From contig JBFWMB010000004.1 of assembly GCA_050251815.1 (NCBI GenBank), positions 1 through 64,000 of the forward strand: 64,000 nucleotides of DNA, given 5' to 3'. This document shows positions 1 to 8,260 of this stretch, in pieces. Numbering within the stretch: the stretch's first letter is position 1; the number at the start of each line of letters is the position of its first letter. The stretch comes from GWE2-40-63 sp050251815 (lineage in GTDB: Bacteria; Bacteroidota; Bacteroidia; Bacteroidales; SZUA-534). A model generated the notes under the pieces. The model worked only from the letters and a program-made list of their open reading frames with translations, did no database searches and was not told the origin of the DNA. A program made the translations under genes and the position numbers.

Positions 1-127
1 TGAATTTCCTTGCAGGATATGAATGCTGGTGCATTCAATATTCTTCATTCTTAACTCAGAATTAAATCTCAATATTCATAACTCAAACAAAAACTAACGA
101 TCGTTTCCTGTCCTTAAGGCTTGTGTC
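1..127 (-). repeat. Copy 1 of a 127-bp dispersed inverted repeat
   Basis: The first 127 bases are the exact reverse complement of 31955-32081; I compared the two base by base and found no mismatch. The copy starts at the window edge, so it may continue upstream. Internal structure includes a 7-bp hairpin (TGAATGC at 20-26 with GCATTCA at 31-37, loop TGGT) and the palindromes ACGATCGT and CCTTAAGG. Beyond base 127 the copies differ by a 14-bp insertion or deletion before matching again for a few bases (TTCAGTC). No ORF is conserved in it. It lies downstream of the SpoIIE-domain gene. It could be a small non-autonomous element or a REP-like unit. Confidence 0.9.
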
Positions 128-183
128 GTCGGTCTTGAGTCTTCAGTCTAATATCAAAAATCTAAGTTCTAATCTCCATAAGT

Positions 184-2298
184 CTAAATCCGAATACCCA
201 CCACCAGAATATCGTCAATCTGTTCACCGGTTCCTTTCCAGCTTTCGAGGGTTTGGTCCAGAATCTGATGTTGTTTTTGCATGGGTTCTGACTGAATGCT
301 CAACAAGAGTTCTTTAAAAGGTTTCGACTTGAATTTGCTGTTGTCGGGGCCGCCAAACTGGTCGACATAGCCATCGGAAAACAGGTATAAGGTATCGTTC
401 TTTGCTAACTGAATTTCCTGATTACTAAAGGGATTTTCAGACTTATCTGATATACCAATGGGCATTTTGTCGGCTTTGTACTGTATTAATTCACCCTGGC
501 GAATTAAGAGTAGCGGATTGTAGGCGCCGGAATATTGCAGGCTTTGTGTGTTTTTATCGATGATGATGATGGTTAAATCCATACCATCTTTGGCTTCGCC
601 CACCTTTCCGGTTTGTCGCAGGGAAGCAATCACGTTTTCGCGCAGCTTGTTCAGGATGTTACTGCAACTCAGTTCGGTTTCACGTTGAATTATCTCGTTC
701 AGGAACGAGATGCCGAGCATGCTCATAAAAGCACCCGGGACGCCGTGTCCAGTGCAATCGGCGGCCACCAGCACCGTTTTCCCGTTTTTTTCCGATGCCC
801 AATAATAATCGCCGCTCACAATGTCGCGAGGTTTGTACAGGATAAAGTATTCGGGCAGTAATTTATCGAGCAGGATATCGGGCGGTAGCAGGGCGGTTTG
901 GATGCGTCGGGCATAATGAATGCTATCGGTAATGTCCTGGTTTTGTTTGTCAATTTTATCGCGTTGTTGCTCGATGGCTTTTTTCTGTTCCTGCAAAAGC
1001 TTGTTGTCGCGTTGTTTTTGCTGGTAGCTTCGGTACACAAAAACCAAAAACACCGCCAGAAAGAATGCCCCGGCCAAACTAAACTGGAGTATAAGTCGCT
1101 GCCTTTTAAGTTCAGCCTGATGTTCCAGTTCTTTTTGTTGCTGTCGGAATTCCAGCTCCTTTTTTTGTTGCTCAAACTCATAGGTCATTTCCATCTGGGT
1201 AAACAGCCGGGCATTTTCGTCGTTGTTTAATTTGTCGTACATGGCTTTGTACAACAGATGGTAATTGTAGGCTTCGCGGTAGTTTCCAATGCGCTGGTAA
1301 GCATCGCTTAACGATTGGCTTATTATTTCCATCAGGGGAATGGCGTTAATCTCCTGGGCTATGCGCATGGCTTTTTTTAAATAATTGATGGCAGTTGGGT
1401 ATTCTTCATTCAGCGAATGCAAATAACCCAGGTTCGAAAGTACCGAGGCAATGCCCATTTTAGCACCCGTTTGTTCGTAAATAGCAAGGGCCAGTTTATA
1501 AAACTCAAGCGCTTTGGCATCGTTTCCGGTCTCCTGGTAAATCAGGGCCAGGTTCGAATAACAGGTGGCAATCTCGTGCTGGTTGTTGTTTTTTTTATGA
1601 ATGGCCAGGCTTTGATTGTAATAATCCATGGCTTTTTCGTACGCAAAATTCTCTTTGTAAACCAGACCCACATTCATCAGGGTTTTAGCCATGCCGCGTT
1701 CGTTTTGCTGCTTTTTATCCATCTCAAGGCTCTTTAAGTAGTAATTAAGTGCCTGGTCGGTATCGTTCAGCTCGAACAGGGCGTTACCAATATTGCTGTA
1801 AGTGTCGGCAATGCCCAAGGTATCGTTATTTTCTTCTTTTAGCGTTAAGCTTTTGATAAAGTAATCGAGGGCGGTGGGAAAATCGGCCTGCGAAATATTG
1901 ATTAATCCCAATTTGTTATACGTGTTGGCCAGCCCTTGATCATTATTTTCGTCGGCAAACATCAATTCGGCTTCAAGAAACCCACCTAGTGCCTGACGTA
2001 GATTCCCTTTTGAAAACTCCACCTCGGCTTTCAGGTAGCTCAGCTGGCTGTTGAATTTATTTAAAGGGGTTGCCTGCATTACCGAATCAGCCAGCATTAA
2101 ACATTGTTCCGCCTGGTTTAAATCGGTTTCGAGCAGTGCCTGAGCCCGCGTTAAGCATTCCTGAACCTGCTGTGCAGGCGATTCGGCAAGCATAAATACC
2201 TGGTGTTGGGGCGCTTGTTTTAATGAATCAGCCGCTCCAAAAATCAGGGAAAAGTTACTTAGGAACAGTATCCCCAACGTTATTTTATACCTGATCAT
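184..2298 (-). CDS. TPR-repeat membrane protein with SpoIIE-type PP2C phosphatase domain
   Basis: This is a predicted membrane-bound serine/threonine phosphatase that would convert an extracytoplasmic signal into dephosphorylation of a cytoplasmic target such as an anti-anti-sigma factor. Residues 1-22 look like a signal peptide. Roughly six TPR units fill residues 60-360, a charged Glu/Gln/Lys-rich coiled coil precedes a membrane segment at about 401-423, a second coiled coil follows, and the SpoIIE/PP2C domain spans about 470-704. The domain keeps DIVSGDYYW (492-500), AADCTGHGVPGAF (512-524) and a late FSDGYVDQFGG motif, which carry the acidic metal ligands of the family. The architecture is common in Bacteroidetes. 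No partner anti-sigma or STAS gene is visible next to it. The target is unknown. Confidence 0.88.
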   Translation of the reverse strand: MIRYKITLGILFLSNFSLIFGAADSLKQAPQHQVFMLAESPAQQVQECLTRAQALLETDLNQAEQCLMLADSVMQATPLNKFNSQLSYLKAEVEFSKGNLRQALGGFLEAELMFADENNDQGLANTYNKLGLINISQADFPTALDYFIKSLTLKEENNDTLGIADTYSNIGNALFELNDTDQALNYYLKSLEMDKKQQNERGMAKTLMNVGLVYKENFAYEKAMDYYNQSLAIHKKNNNQHEIATCYSNLALIYQETGNDAKALEFYKLALAIYEQTGAKMGIASVLSNLGYLHSLNEEYPTAINYLKKAMRIAQEINAIPLMEIISQSLSDAYQRIGNYREAYNYHLLYKAMYDKLNNDENARLFTQMEMTYEFEQQKKELEFRQQQKELEHQAELKRQRLILQFSLAGAFFLAVFLVFVYRSYQQKQRDNKLLQEQKKAIEQQRDKIDKQNQDITDSIHYARRIQTALLPPDILLDKLLPEYFILYKPRDIVSGDYYWASEKNGKTVLVAADCTGHGVPGAFMSMLGISFLNEIIQRETELSCSNILNKLRENVIASLRQTGKVGEAKDGMDLTIIIIDKNTQSLQYSGAYNPLLLIRQGELIQYKADKMPIGISDKSENPFSNQEIQLAKNDTLYLFSDGYVDQFGGPDNSKFKSKPFKELLLSIQSEPMQKQHQILDQTLESWKGTGEQIDDILVVGIRI

Positions 2299-2479
2299 GA
2301 GTTAACATTTACTGTTGTTGAAAAAGGACTTTTATAAGCCAGACTAAAGTACAATATTCTGTGGTAATTAAAAACCGCAATCTGATTTAAGCGCTTAAAA
2401 AGAGGCATTGATGGCTTGCCTTCTACTCCTCGCGTATTGTTCAATTACAAATTAAACACAAAGTGCAGCGAAAATATGT

Positions 2480-2487
2480 TATTTTTG
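2480..2487 (+). promoter_or_regulatory. Bacteroidetes -7 promoter element upstream of the FNR-type gene
   Basis: TATTTTTG matches the TAnnTTTG -7 consensus and sits 18 bases before the ATG at 2506, which implies a very short leader. No clear TTTG -33 element is present at the usual distance. A promoter is inferred from position and consensus only. Confidence 0.45.
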
Positions 2488-2505
2488 TGCTTTTAATGCA
2501 AGCAT

Positions 2506-3201
2506 ATGGCTAACACTATAAAACCGGTAAACTGTAAAGGATGCAACGATGAGGGAACTTGCTTCCATCATTTATTTCCCGACGATTCAGAATACTTCAA
2601 CAATAAAAAGCAACAATTGAGCTACAGCAAAGGCGAAAATGTTTGCAAGCAGGGCGCCTTTGCACCTTATGTAATGTATGTTTACGAAGGACTGATTAAA
2701 GTTTACCTGGAAACCGGGAATGGTAAAAACATAAATCTACGGCTTGTTCGCTGCGGCGAGTTTGTTAGCTTTCAGAGTGTGTTGAATCAGCAGGTTTACA
2801 ATTATTCGGCTGTTGCCTTAACCGATGCCCGCATTTGTTTAATCGATAAAGAAGGCCTTAAGAAGATGTTGAAAGACAACGTTGAGCTTGCCTGGCGGGT
2901 TATTTCCGATAACTGTAAAAGTGAAAGCAACCTGTATGAGATAATTAAAACTGCCACCACCAAACAAATGCCCGGTAAGCTGGCATCGGCACTGATTTAC
3001 CTGTCGTCCGATGCATTTAGCGGCTACCAGGTGTTTCAGCATTTATCGCGTAAAGATTTGGCCGAATTTGCCGGCATCTCCCTCGAAAGCACGGTAAAAC
3101 TGCTAAAGGAATTTGAAGCAGAAGGTATTATTGAGCTGCAGGGTAAAGACATTGCCATCAACAAACCCGATGTGTTAAACGAAATCAGCAAAAGGGGATA
3201 A
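2506..3201 (+). CDS. Crp/Fnr-family regulator with complete FNR-type cysteine set
   Basis: A 231-residue transcription regulator with an N-terminal cyclic-nucleotide-fold beta roll (about 30-120), a dimer helix and a C-terminal winged helix (about 160-225). The N-terminus has Cys10-x2-Cys13-x5-Cys19, the same spacing as E. coli FNR Cys20/23/29. Cys111, in TDARICLID at the end of the beta roll, aligns with FNR Cys122. These are the ligands of the oxygen-labile [4Fe-4S] cluster, so an O2 or NO sensor is likely. The recognition helix (GISLESTVKLLKEF) has Glu and Lys where FNR has Glu and Arg, so the DNA site may differ from the FNR box. It lies between two TPR sensor genes and reads in the same direction as the histidine kinase 35 bp downstream. 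Confidence 0.9.
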   Translation: MANTIKPVNCKGCNDEGTCFHHLFPDDSEYFNNKKQQLSYSKGENVCKQGAFAPYVMYVYEGLIKVYLETGNGKNINLRLVRCGEFVSFQSVLNQQVYNYSAVALTDARICLIDKEGLKKMLKDNVELAWRVISDNCKSESNLYEIIKTATTKQMPGKLASALIYLSSDAFSGYQVFQHLSRKDLAEFAGISLESTVKLLKEFEAEGIIELQGKDIAINKPDVLNEISKRG

Positions 3202-3236
3202 TTTTTAGACGGAATTTTCCGGCAATTCTAAAATTC

Positions 3237-5174
3237 TTGCTATTTTTAGCAAAATTACCTGCGTTGAGATTTTTTATTTTTATATGGGTCGTTCTGGTGG
3301 TTACTGCTTGCAACAAAAAACCGCCCACTCCATTGCCTAACTATTACACCGTTAGTGCACAGGTAATTGACAGTCTGGTACAACAATCAAAAATTACCTA
3401 TCGGAACGGGAGTGCTGCCAAAGAACCTTTCGACCACTTTCTGAAAGAAGCGGTTGAGATTGCAAAAAACAGTGATAACAAACGAGGACTATTCGACATT
3501 TATGTATTGATGGCCAAGCGTTATCGCGATGCAGCCAAATATAGTCCGGCACTTGAGATGGCTCAAAAAGCACAAGTGTTGGCCAACGAAATTGATGACG
3601 ATGAATTACGGGCTTATGCCACCCACGAAATGGCAGTTATTTTTCGTCGCATCGACGACAATGCCCAGGCGCTAAAATTCCATATTAAAGCATTGGAATG
3701 GTCTGAAAATGCAAAAGACACATTCTTAATTCATTGCTCCTTAAATGGCATCGGCAATGTTTATTTCGATTATCAGGATTATCACAAGGCTATTTCCTAT
3801 TTTCACCAGTCGCTGCATTACCTGTCCACCAAACGCAACCTGTTGGGCGAGGCCATTAATACCAATTTGCTGGGTGAATCGTGGCTGTTTTTAGGGAATA
3901 CCGATTCGGCCTTAATTTACCTCGACCGTAGTTACCGGATAAACGTAGAGATAGGTTCCGAACTGGGACAGGCAATTTGTAACAACGGAATAGGTTTGGT
4001 TTATCACGAGAAAAAAGAATACGCCAATGCCGTAAACTACTACCTGCAAGCCCTGGCACTCTATGAACGTACCGGCGATTTATTCTACCAAAGCATGTGT
4101 CTGAATAATCTGGGTAAATCATATATTGCTTTGCACGAATACCAGAAAGCCGACAGTATTTTAAAGAAATCGCTGCAAATTGCCAGTAAAATCGGCAGTA
4201 AGAATTTTGTGCTCGATGCGGCAATTGAACTGGCACATCTCTACCACGAGACGGGTCGCACCAACCAGTCGTTTAAATACAGCCAAATGGCCCTGGCCTA
4301 CAAAGATTCGATAACCATCGATCTGAAAATCCAGAATTCTGAGGCTATGAATGTGTTGTATCGTGCCGAACGTCAGGAAAGGGAAATTTTAATATTGAAA
4401 CAGGATGCCGAACTGGCCGAACTGAAAATGAGCCGGCAGAAATACCTCTTTTTTAGTATTGCCAGCGCCTTGTTTATTGGTATTTTGATAACCATTTTCA
4501 TGTTCCGCCAAAAACGTTTGAAAAGTAAGATAAACGAAATTGGACTGGAACAAAAGCTGCTCAGGGCCCAGCTTAACCCACATTTTATTTTCAACTCGTT
4601 GGCAGCCGTGCAGAATTTTATCATGCGTAACGACAAAAAAGCCGCTACCGATTACCTGGTGAACTTTTCGCGCCTGATGCGGAATATTCTTATGAGTTCT
4701 GGAAGCGATTTTGTATTGCTCGAGAATGAACTCGAAGTGTTGGACGACTACCTTAAGCTGCAACAATTGAGATTTCAGGGAAAGTTTGATTACTATTTTG
4801 AACTCGGCGACGATGTGGATCCTAAAGAGTGCCTGCTGCCCCCCATGTTACTGCAACCCTTTATCGAAAATGCCATTGAACACGGGGTGCGCGATATCGA
4901 TTGGCAGGGAATTATTATTACCCGGTTTAACAAATCGTCCGATTTGCTTGTAGTTGAAGTCGACGATAATGGACGTGGCATAAAAGAACAGGAGGCCAGC
5001 ACCAATAATAAGGGACATATCTCCATGGCAACAAAAATTACCCGCCAACGCATGCAAAACCTGCAGGCAATTACCCGGCACAAATGCCGTTTAGAGATTG
5101 TTGATAAAGAAAAAAGCCAGGGAATGCCCGGCGTGCTCATACGCATTGAATTGCCTTATCAGGAAGAGAAGTAG
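3237..5174 (+). CDS. TPR-repeat sensor histidine kinase of the LytS/YehU (His_kinase) type
   Basis: Predicted membrane sensor kinase. A lipoprotein-like signal ends in VVTAC (Cys25), TPR repeats cover about 60-370, a helical linker leads to a membrane segment at about 403-423, and the His_kinase domain follows. The H-box is LNPHFIFNS with His449; the N-box is PFIENAIEHG and the G-box VDDNGRGI. The family normally phosphorylates LytTR response regulators, and none is encoded here, so the kinase is an orphan. A lipid-modified N-terminus on a kinase with a second membrane anchor is odd. No ATG fits the start: TTG at 3237 or TTG at 3264 both give a good signal peptide. The gene follows the FNR-type gene by 35 bp and may be co-transcribed with it. 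Confidence 0.85.
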   Translation: MLFLAKLPALRFFIFIWVVLVVTACNKKPPTPLPNYYTVSAQVIDSLVQQSKITYRNGSAAKEPFDHFLKEAVEIAKNSDNKRGLFDIYVLMAKRYRDAAKYSPALEMAQKAQVLANEIDDDELRAYATHEMAVIFRRIDDNAQALKFHIKALEWSENAKDTFLIHCSLNGIGNVYFDYQDYHKAISYFHQSLHYLSTKRNLLGEAINTNLLGESWLFLGNTDSALIYLDRSYRINVEIGSELGQAICNNGIGLVYHEKKEYANAVNYYLQALALYERTGDLFYQSMCLNNLGKSYIALHEYQKADSILKKSLQIASKIGSKNFVLDAAIELAHLYHETGRTNQSFKYSQMALAYKDSITIDLKIQNSEAMNVLYRAERQEREILILKQDAELAELKMSRQKYLFFSIASALFIGILITIFMFRQKRLKSKINEIGLEQKLLRAQLNPHFIFNSLAAVQNFIMRNDKKAATDYLVNFSRLMRNILMSSGSDFVLLENELEVLDDYLKLQQLRFQGKFDYYFELGDDVDPKECLLPPMLLQPFIENAIEHGVRDIDWQGIIITRFNKSSDLLVVEVDDNGRGIKEQEASTNNKGHISMATKITRQRMQNLQAITRHKCRLEIVDKEKSQGMPGVLIRIELPYQEEK

Positions 5175-5295
5175 CCTTTATTAGCCGTTGGCATTGTAAA
5201 TTAGCGCCTTAGCTCAACGTAACCCTGCCCCGGAGTTTTTATTAACATACACTCGAAAAAAAGACAGAAAAATGCAGTTGGATTGTTTTAAATTG

Positions 5296-5303
5296 TAAAT
5301 TTG
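5296..5303 (+). promoter_or_regulatory. -7 promoter element of the GNAT/ATP-grasp gene
   Basis: TAAATTTG fits TAnnTTTG and lies 22 bases before the ATG at 5326. A TTG at 5278-5280 is closer than the usual -33 spacing, so only the -7 box is supported. Confidence 0.4.
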
Positions 5304-5325
5304 AACTTTAAAAACTGCACTAAGC

Positions 5326-7290
5326 ATGAATGTAAGCATTAGAAAATCAGAACCTTCTGATTTGCTTTTTTTGGAAACCCTGGAACAAACCTGTTTCCCA
5401 AAATTTCAACAAAGTTCACGTCGATCGCTCAGACATAGTCTGTCAAGTCCTTTTCAATTGGTATTTATTGCCGAAACCGGAACCAAGAAGAAACAAATAC
5501 CGATTGGGGCTTTGATAGCCAATCTTTACCAACGTACCCTGCGCATATTTTCAGTTGGCGTTTTGCCAACAGCACAAGGTCAGGGGGTAGGCGAGAGTCT
5601 GTTAAATCATGTAAAAAAACTGGGTTTATCGAAAGGATTTGAAAAGCTTTCGTTGGAAGCTTTGAAAACCGACGAAAAGCTGATAGCCTGGTATCAAAAA
5701 GCAGGATACCAGGTTACCGAAACCCTGCCAAATTATTACCACGACGGCATCGATGCCGTTCGCATGGTTCTGAATCTGGCCGACCCTAAAGACCGAAACA
5801 CCATTGCCAACCTGATTGTGGTTGATAATCCCAAAAAGTGGACCCTCGATATTGAAGGGTTGCGTGTAATTTCATCAAAGAGTTATTTATCGGAACCGGA
5901 GTTTCAGTCTATGAAAAATGCCCGCATATTTAACCTGTCAAGTTCGTACCGCTATCAGAGCATTGGCTACTATGTGTCGTTGCTGGCATCGGCCCGTGAA
6001 CATCGGGCAATACCCAATGTAACCACCATTCGCGACTTCCGGAACGTTTCTATTATTCGCACCATAGCCCAGGATATTGACGAGCTGTTACAGAAAACGC
6101 TGGAAAAGCACACGCAAAATAACCTGGGATTTAACATTTATTTTGGGCAAACCATCGATAAGGCTTACCGTCATCTGGGGCAGCAGCTTTACCGACTGTT
6201 TGAAACGCCGCTTATGCATGTGCAGTTTTCAAAAAACGAGCGTTGGGTTATTCAAAAGGTGAGCCCCCTGAGTATGGATAAGATTGAACCGGCCGATTTT
6301 GAGTACATTCATCATTTTGCCCGCGAATATTTTACCCGAAAAAGATTCCAGCGACAGCGCTTCCACAATTACAAATACGATTTGGCCATATTGGTTAATC
6401 CCGACGAAAAAAATCCGCCCTCATGTCCCGACGCCCTACAGCACTTTAAAGAGGCCGCCCGAAAAATTGGGTTTTACACCGAGTTTATTACCAAAGACGA
6501 TTACGACAGGCTGAGTGAGTTCGATGCTTTGTTTATTCGCGAAACTACCAGTGTAAACAATTATACCTACCATTTTTCGCGCACGGCTTACGCCGAAGGT
6601 TTGGTGGTGATTGACGATCCCTGGTCGATATTGCGCTGTTCGAACAAAATATTTTTGGATGAGCGCATGCGGCAGAATAAAATATTAACCCCGCTTACCT
6701 GGATTTTAACGCGCGATGTGTTAAAAAAGAATCATTTGGCAGAAATGCCCTATCCCCTTGTGCTAAAACAGCCCGACAGTGCTTTTTCGCTGGGAGTTAC
6801 CAAGGTTACCAATGCCGATGAAATGAGCCACTCGCTGAAAGAACTACTTAAAAAGTCTGATTTGGTGATTGCCCAGGAGTTTTTACCTTCCGATTTTGAT
6901 TGGCGCATAGGCATGCTCGACCAAAAACCCTTGTATGCCTGTAAATATTTTATGGCTAAAGATCACTGGCAGATTGTTAACTGGAACAGCAACGAGGAAA
7001 ACGATTTTGGAGCCGTGGAAACCATGCCCATTGAGCAGGTTCCGTCAGCTATTATAAAAGCGGCAACTAAAGCTGCCGGGCTTATGGGCGACGGGCTTTA
7101 CGGTGTCGATTTAAAAATGGTGGGCGATAAAGCCTATGTGATTGAGGTAAACGACAATCCAAATATTGATGCAGGTATCGAAGATGGTTTTCTGAAAGAA
7201 GAATTGTACCTGAAGATAATGCAATCAATCTATAACCGGATTGAAATGTCGCGGAATATTGCCCGCTTTATTTCCGTTGAAGGGAATTAG
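5326..7290 (+). CDS. GNAT acetyltransferase fused to RimK-like ATP-grasp ligase
   Basis: A single 654-residue chain with three parts. Residues 1-150 form a GNAT N-acetyltransferase with the acetyl-CoA loop VGVLPTAQGQGVGESLL (77-93). Residues about 160-340 resemble the RimK-like ATP-grasp N-terminal (RLAN) domain. Residues about 350-645 form an ATP-grasp ligase, with the nucleotide-binding strand YPLVLKQPDSAFSLGV (476-491) and the metal-binding end VIEVNDNPNID (605-615). ATP-grasp enzymes of this group join a carboxylate to an amine, usually an amino acid. The fusion suggests one enzyme that both acetylates and ligates, making an N-acetylated peptide or amino-acid conjugate; the substrate is not known. 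It stands alone between a sensor kinase and a strong terminator. Confidence 0.85.
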   Translation: MNVSIRKSEPSDLLFLETLEQTCFPKFQQSSRRSLRHSLSSPFQLVFIAETGTKKKQIPIGALIANLYQRTLRIFSVGVLPTAQGQGVGESLLNHVKKLGLSKGFEKLSLEALKTDEKLIAWYQKAGYQVTETLPNYYHDGIDAVRMVLNLADPKDRNTIANLIVVDNPKKWTLDIEGLRVISSKSYLSEPEFQSMKNARIFNLSSSYRYQSIGYYVSLLASAREHRAIPNVTTIRDFRNVSIIRTIAQDIDELLQKTLEKHTQNNLGFNIYFGQTIDKAYRHLGQQLYRLFETPLMHVQFSKNERWVIQKVSPLSMDKIEPADFEYIHHFAREYFTRKRFQRQRFHNYKYDLAILVNPDEKNPPSCPDALQHFKEAARKIGFYTEFITKDDYDRLSEFDALFIRETTSVNNYTYHFSRTAYAEGLVVIDDPWSILRCSNKIFLDERMRQNKILTPLTWILTRDVLKKNHLAEMPYPLVLKQPDSAFSLGVTKVTNADEMSHSLKELLKKSDLVIAQEFLPSDFDWRIGMLDQKPLYACKYFMAKDHWQIVNWNSNEENDFGAVETMPIEQVPSAIIKAATKAAGLMGDGLYGVDLKMVGDKAYVIEVNDNPNIDAGIEDGFLKEELYLKIMQSIYNRIEMSRNIARFISVEGN

Positions 7291-7300
7291 TTAAGCAAAA

Positions 7301-7342
7301 AACCCATAAGACAGCCAACTGTTGCAAGCTGTCTTATGGGTT
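7301..7342. terminator. Bidirectional hairpin terminator
   Basis: AACCCATAAGACAGC (7301-7315) pairs perfectly with its reverse complement at 7328-7342, leaving a 12-base loop. A-rich bases before and T-rich bases after allow termination in both directions. It lies between the convergent ATP-grasp and PhnA-like genes. Confidence 0.88.
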
Positions 7343-7363
7343 TATTCAAAATACCAGGGTATC

Positions 7364-7945
7364 TTAATTCGATTTCTTGACAAACTGGGTCAGAATCACT
7401 ATCATTTGTCCGTTAACCCGGCCTTCAATCTGTTCGTGATTATCGGGTACCAGTGAGATATTGCGTACCGCAGTACCTCGCTTAGCCACCAGGCTTGAGC
7501 CTTTTACATTCAAATCTTTGGTTAAAATTACCGTATCGCCCTGAACTAATTCAACACCGTTGCTGTCGGTATGTTTTGGTAAACCTTCTGCAGCATCACC
7601 TTCGCCGGTCGATTTGGCCCAGGCAAGGGTTTCTTCGTCCAGATAAAGCATTTCGAGTAAATCAACAGGCCATATTTCGGCGCGTAAGCGGTTAAGCATA
7701 CGCCAGGCCATTACCTGCACGGCAGGTAGGGTACTCCACATACTGTCGTTCAGGCAGCGCCAGTGGTTGGCGTCAACTTTTGAGGAATCATTAATCTGCT
7801 CAAAACAGGTGTTGCAGGTTAAAATACACTCGTAATCGTTTTTATTTGTGGCTGGTGGAACTTCGTAAAGGTTCATTTCTCCAGAAGCACCGCATAATTC
7901 ACAAAGGGAATTACTGCGGGCGTGCAATGCTTTTTCTAAACTCAT
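7364..7945 (-). CDS. PhnA-like zinc-ribbon protein
   Basis: A 193-residue cytoplasmic protein of the PhnA (YjdM) family. The N-terminus carries a zinc ribbon made of CELC (Cys15, Cys18) and CNTC (Cys44, Cys47), and the C-terminal PhnA domain (about 125-190) contains the DSNGVELVQGDTVILTKDL block. Despite the name, the family has no proven role in phosphonate use, and no phn genes are nearby. The middle (about 60-120) is a longer helical linker than in the short E. coli form, as seen in other Bacteroidetes. It is transcribed convergently with the ATP-grasp gene, from a -7 box at 7976-7983. Confidence 0.85.
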   Translation of the reverse strand: MSLEKALHARSNSLCELCGASGEMNLYEVPPATNKNDYECILTCNTCFEQINDSSKVDANHWRCLNDSMWSTLPAVQVMAWRMLNRLRAEIWPVDLLEMLYLDEETLAWAKSTGEGDAAEGLPKHTDSNGVELVQGDTVILTKDLNVKGSSLVAKRGTAVRNISLVPDNHEQIEGRVNGQMIVILTQFVKKSN

Positions 7946-8260
7946 TTAATTGTAGAATATGTAAAAAAATTTCGCCAAAGGTATAATTCTAATTGGAATT
8001 GCAGGGCTAAATTCAAAACAAGAACAAGAGCTAAACATTTATCTAAGAACAATTGTACCGCTTTAGCTGTTTTAAGCGTGACCATTGTAAAAATTGGCAA
8101 TTAATGCATCCGGGATGCTTGCCCTACACTTCAGAAACCTGTAGTACCAAGGAATAGCCCAATACATCCTTCGGCAATAATGCTGGTTAGCAACTGTTAC
8201 TCTCCTGTGGTATGGCATGGGATGAAATAAACGAGAATAATACGTAACAATTAAATATTT
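7946..8260. other. Gene-free divergent intergenic region
   Basis: 315 bp between the PhnA-like gene and the desaturase. It holds the leftward -7 box at 7976-7983 and short inverted repeats such as GCATCCGGGATGC. I saw no convincing coding frame; a 66-codon leftward frame at 8072-8272 has no family resemblance. Most of it would be a long leader or control region for the desaturase, whose own promoter I could not locate. Confidence 0.5.
7976..7983 (-). promoter_or_regulatory. -7 promoter element of the PhnA-like gene
   Basis: Read leftward the sequence is TACCTTTG, a full match to TAnnTTTG, placed 31 bases before the start codon. No -33 element is clear. Confidence 0.5.

Noticed and set aside
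123..317. 64-codon rightward frame at the left edge
   Set aside because: It spans the repeat-like tail and the antisense of the SpoIIE gene end; no protein features.
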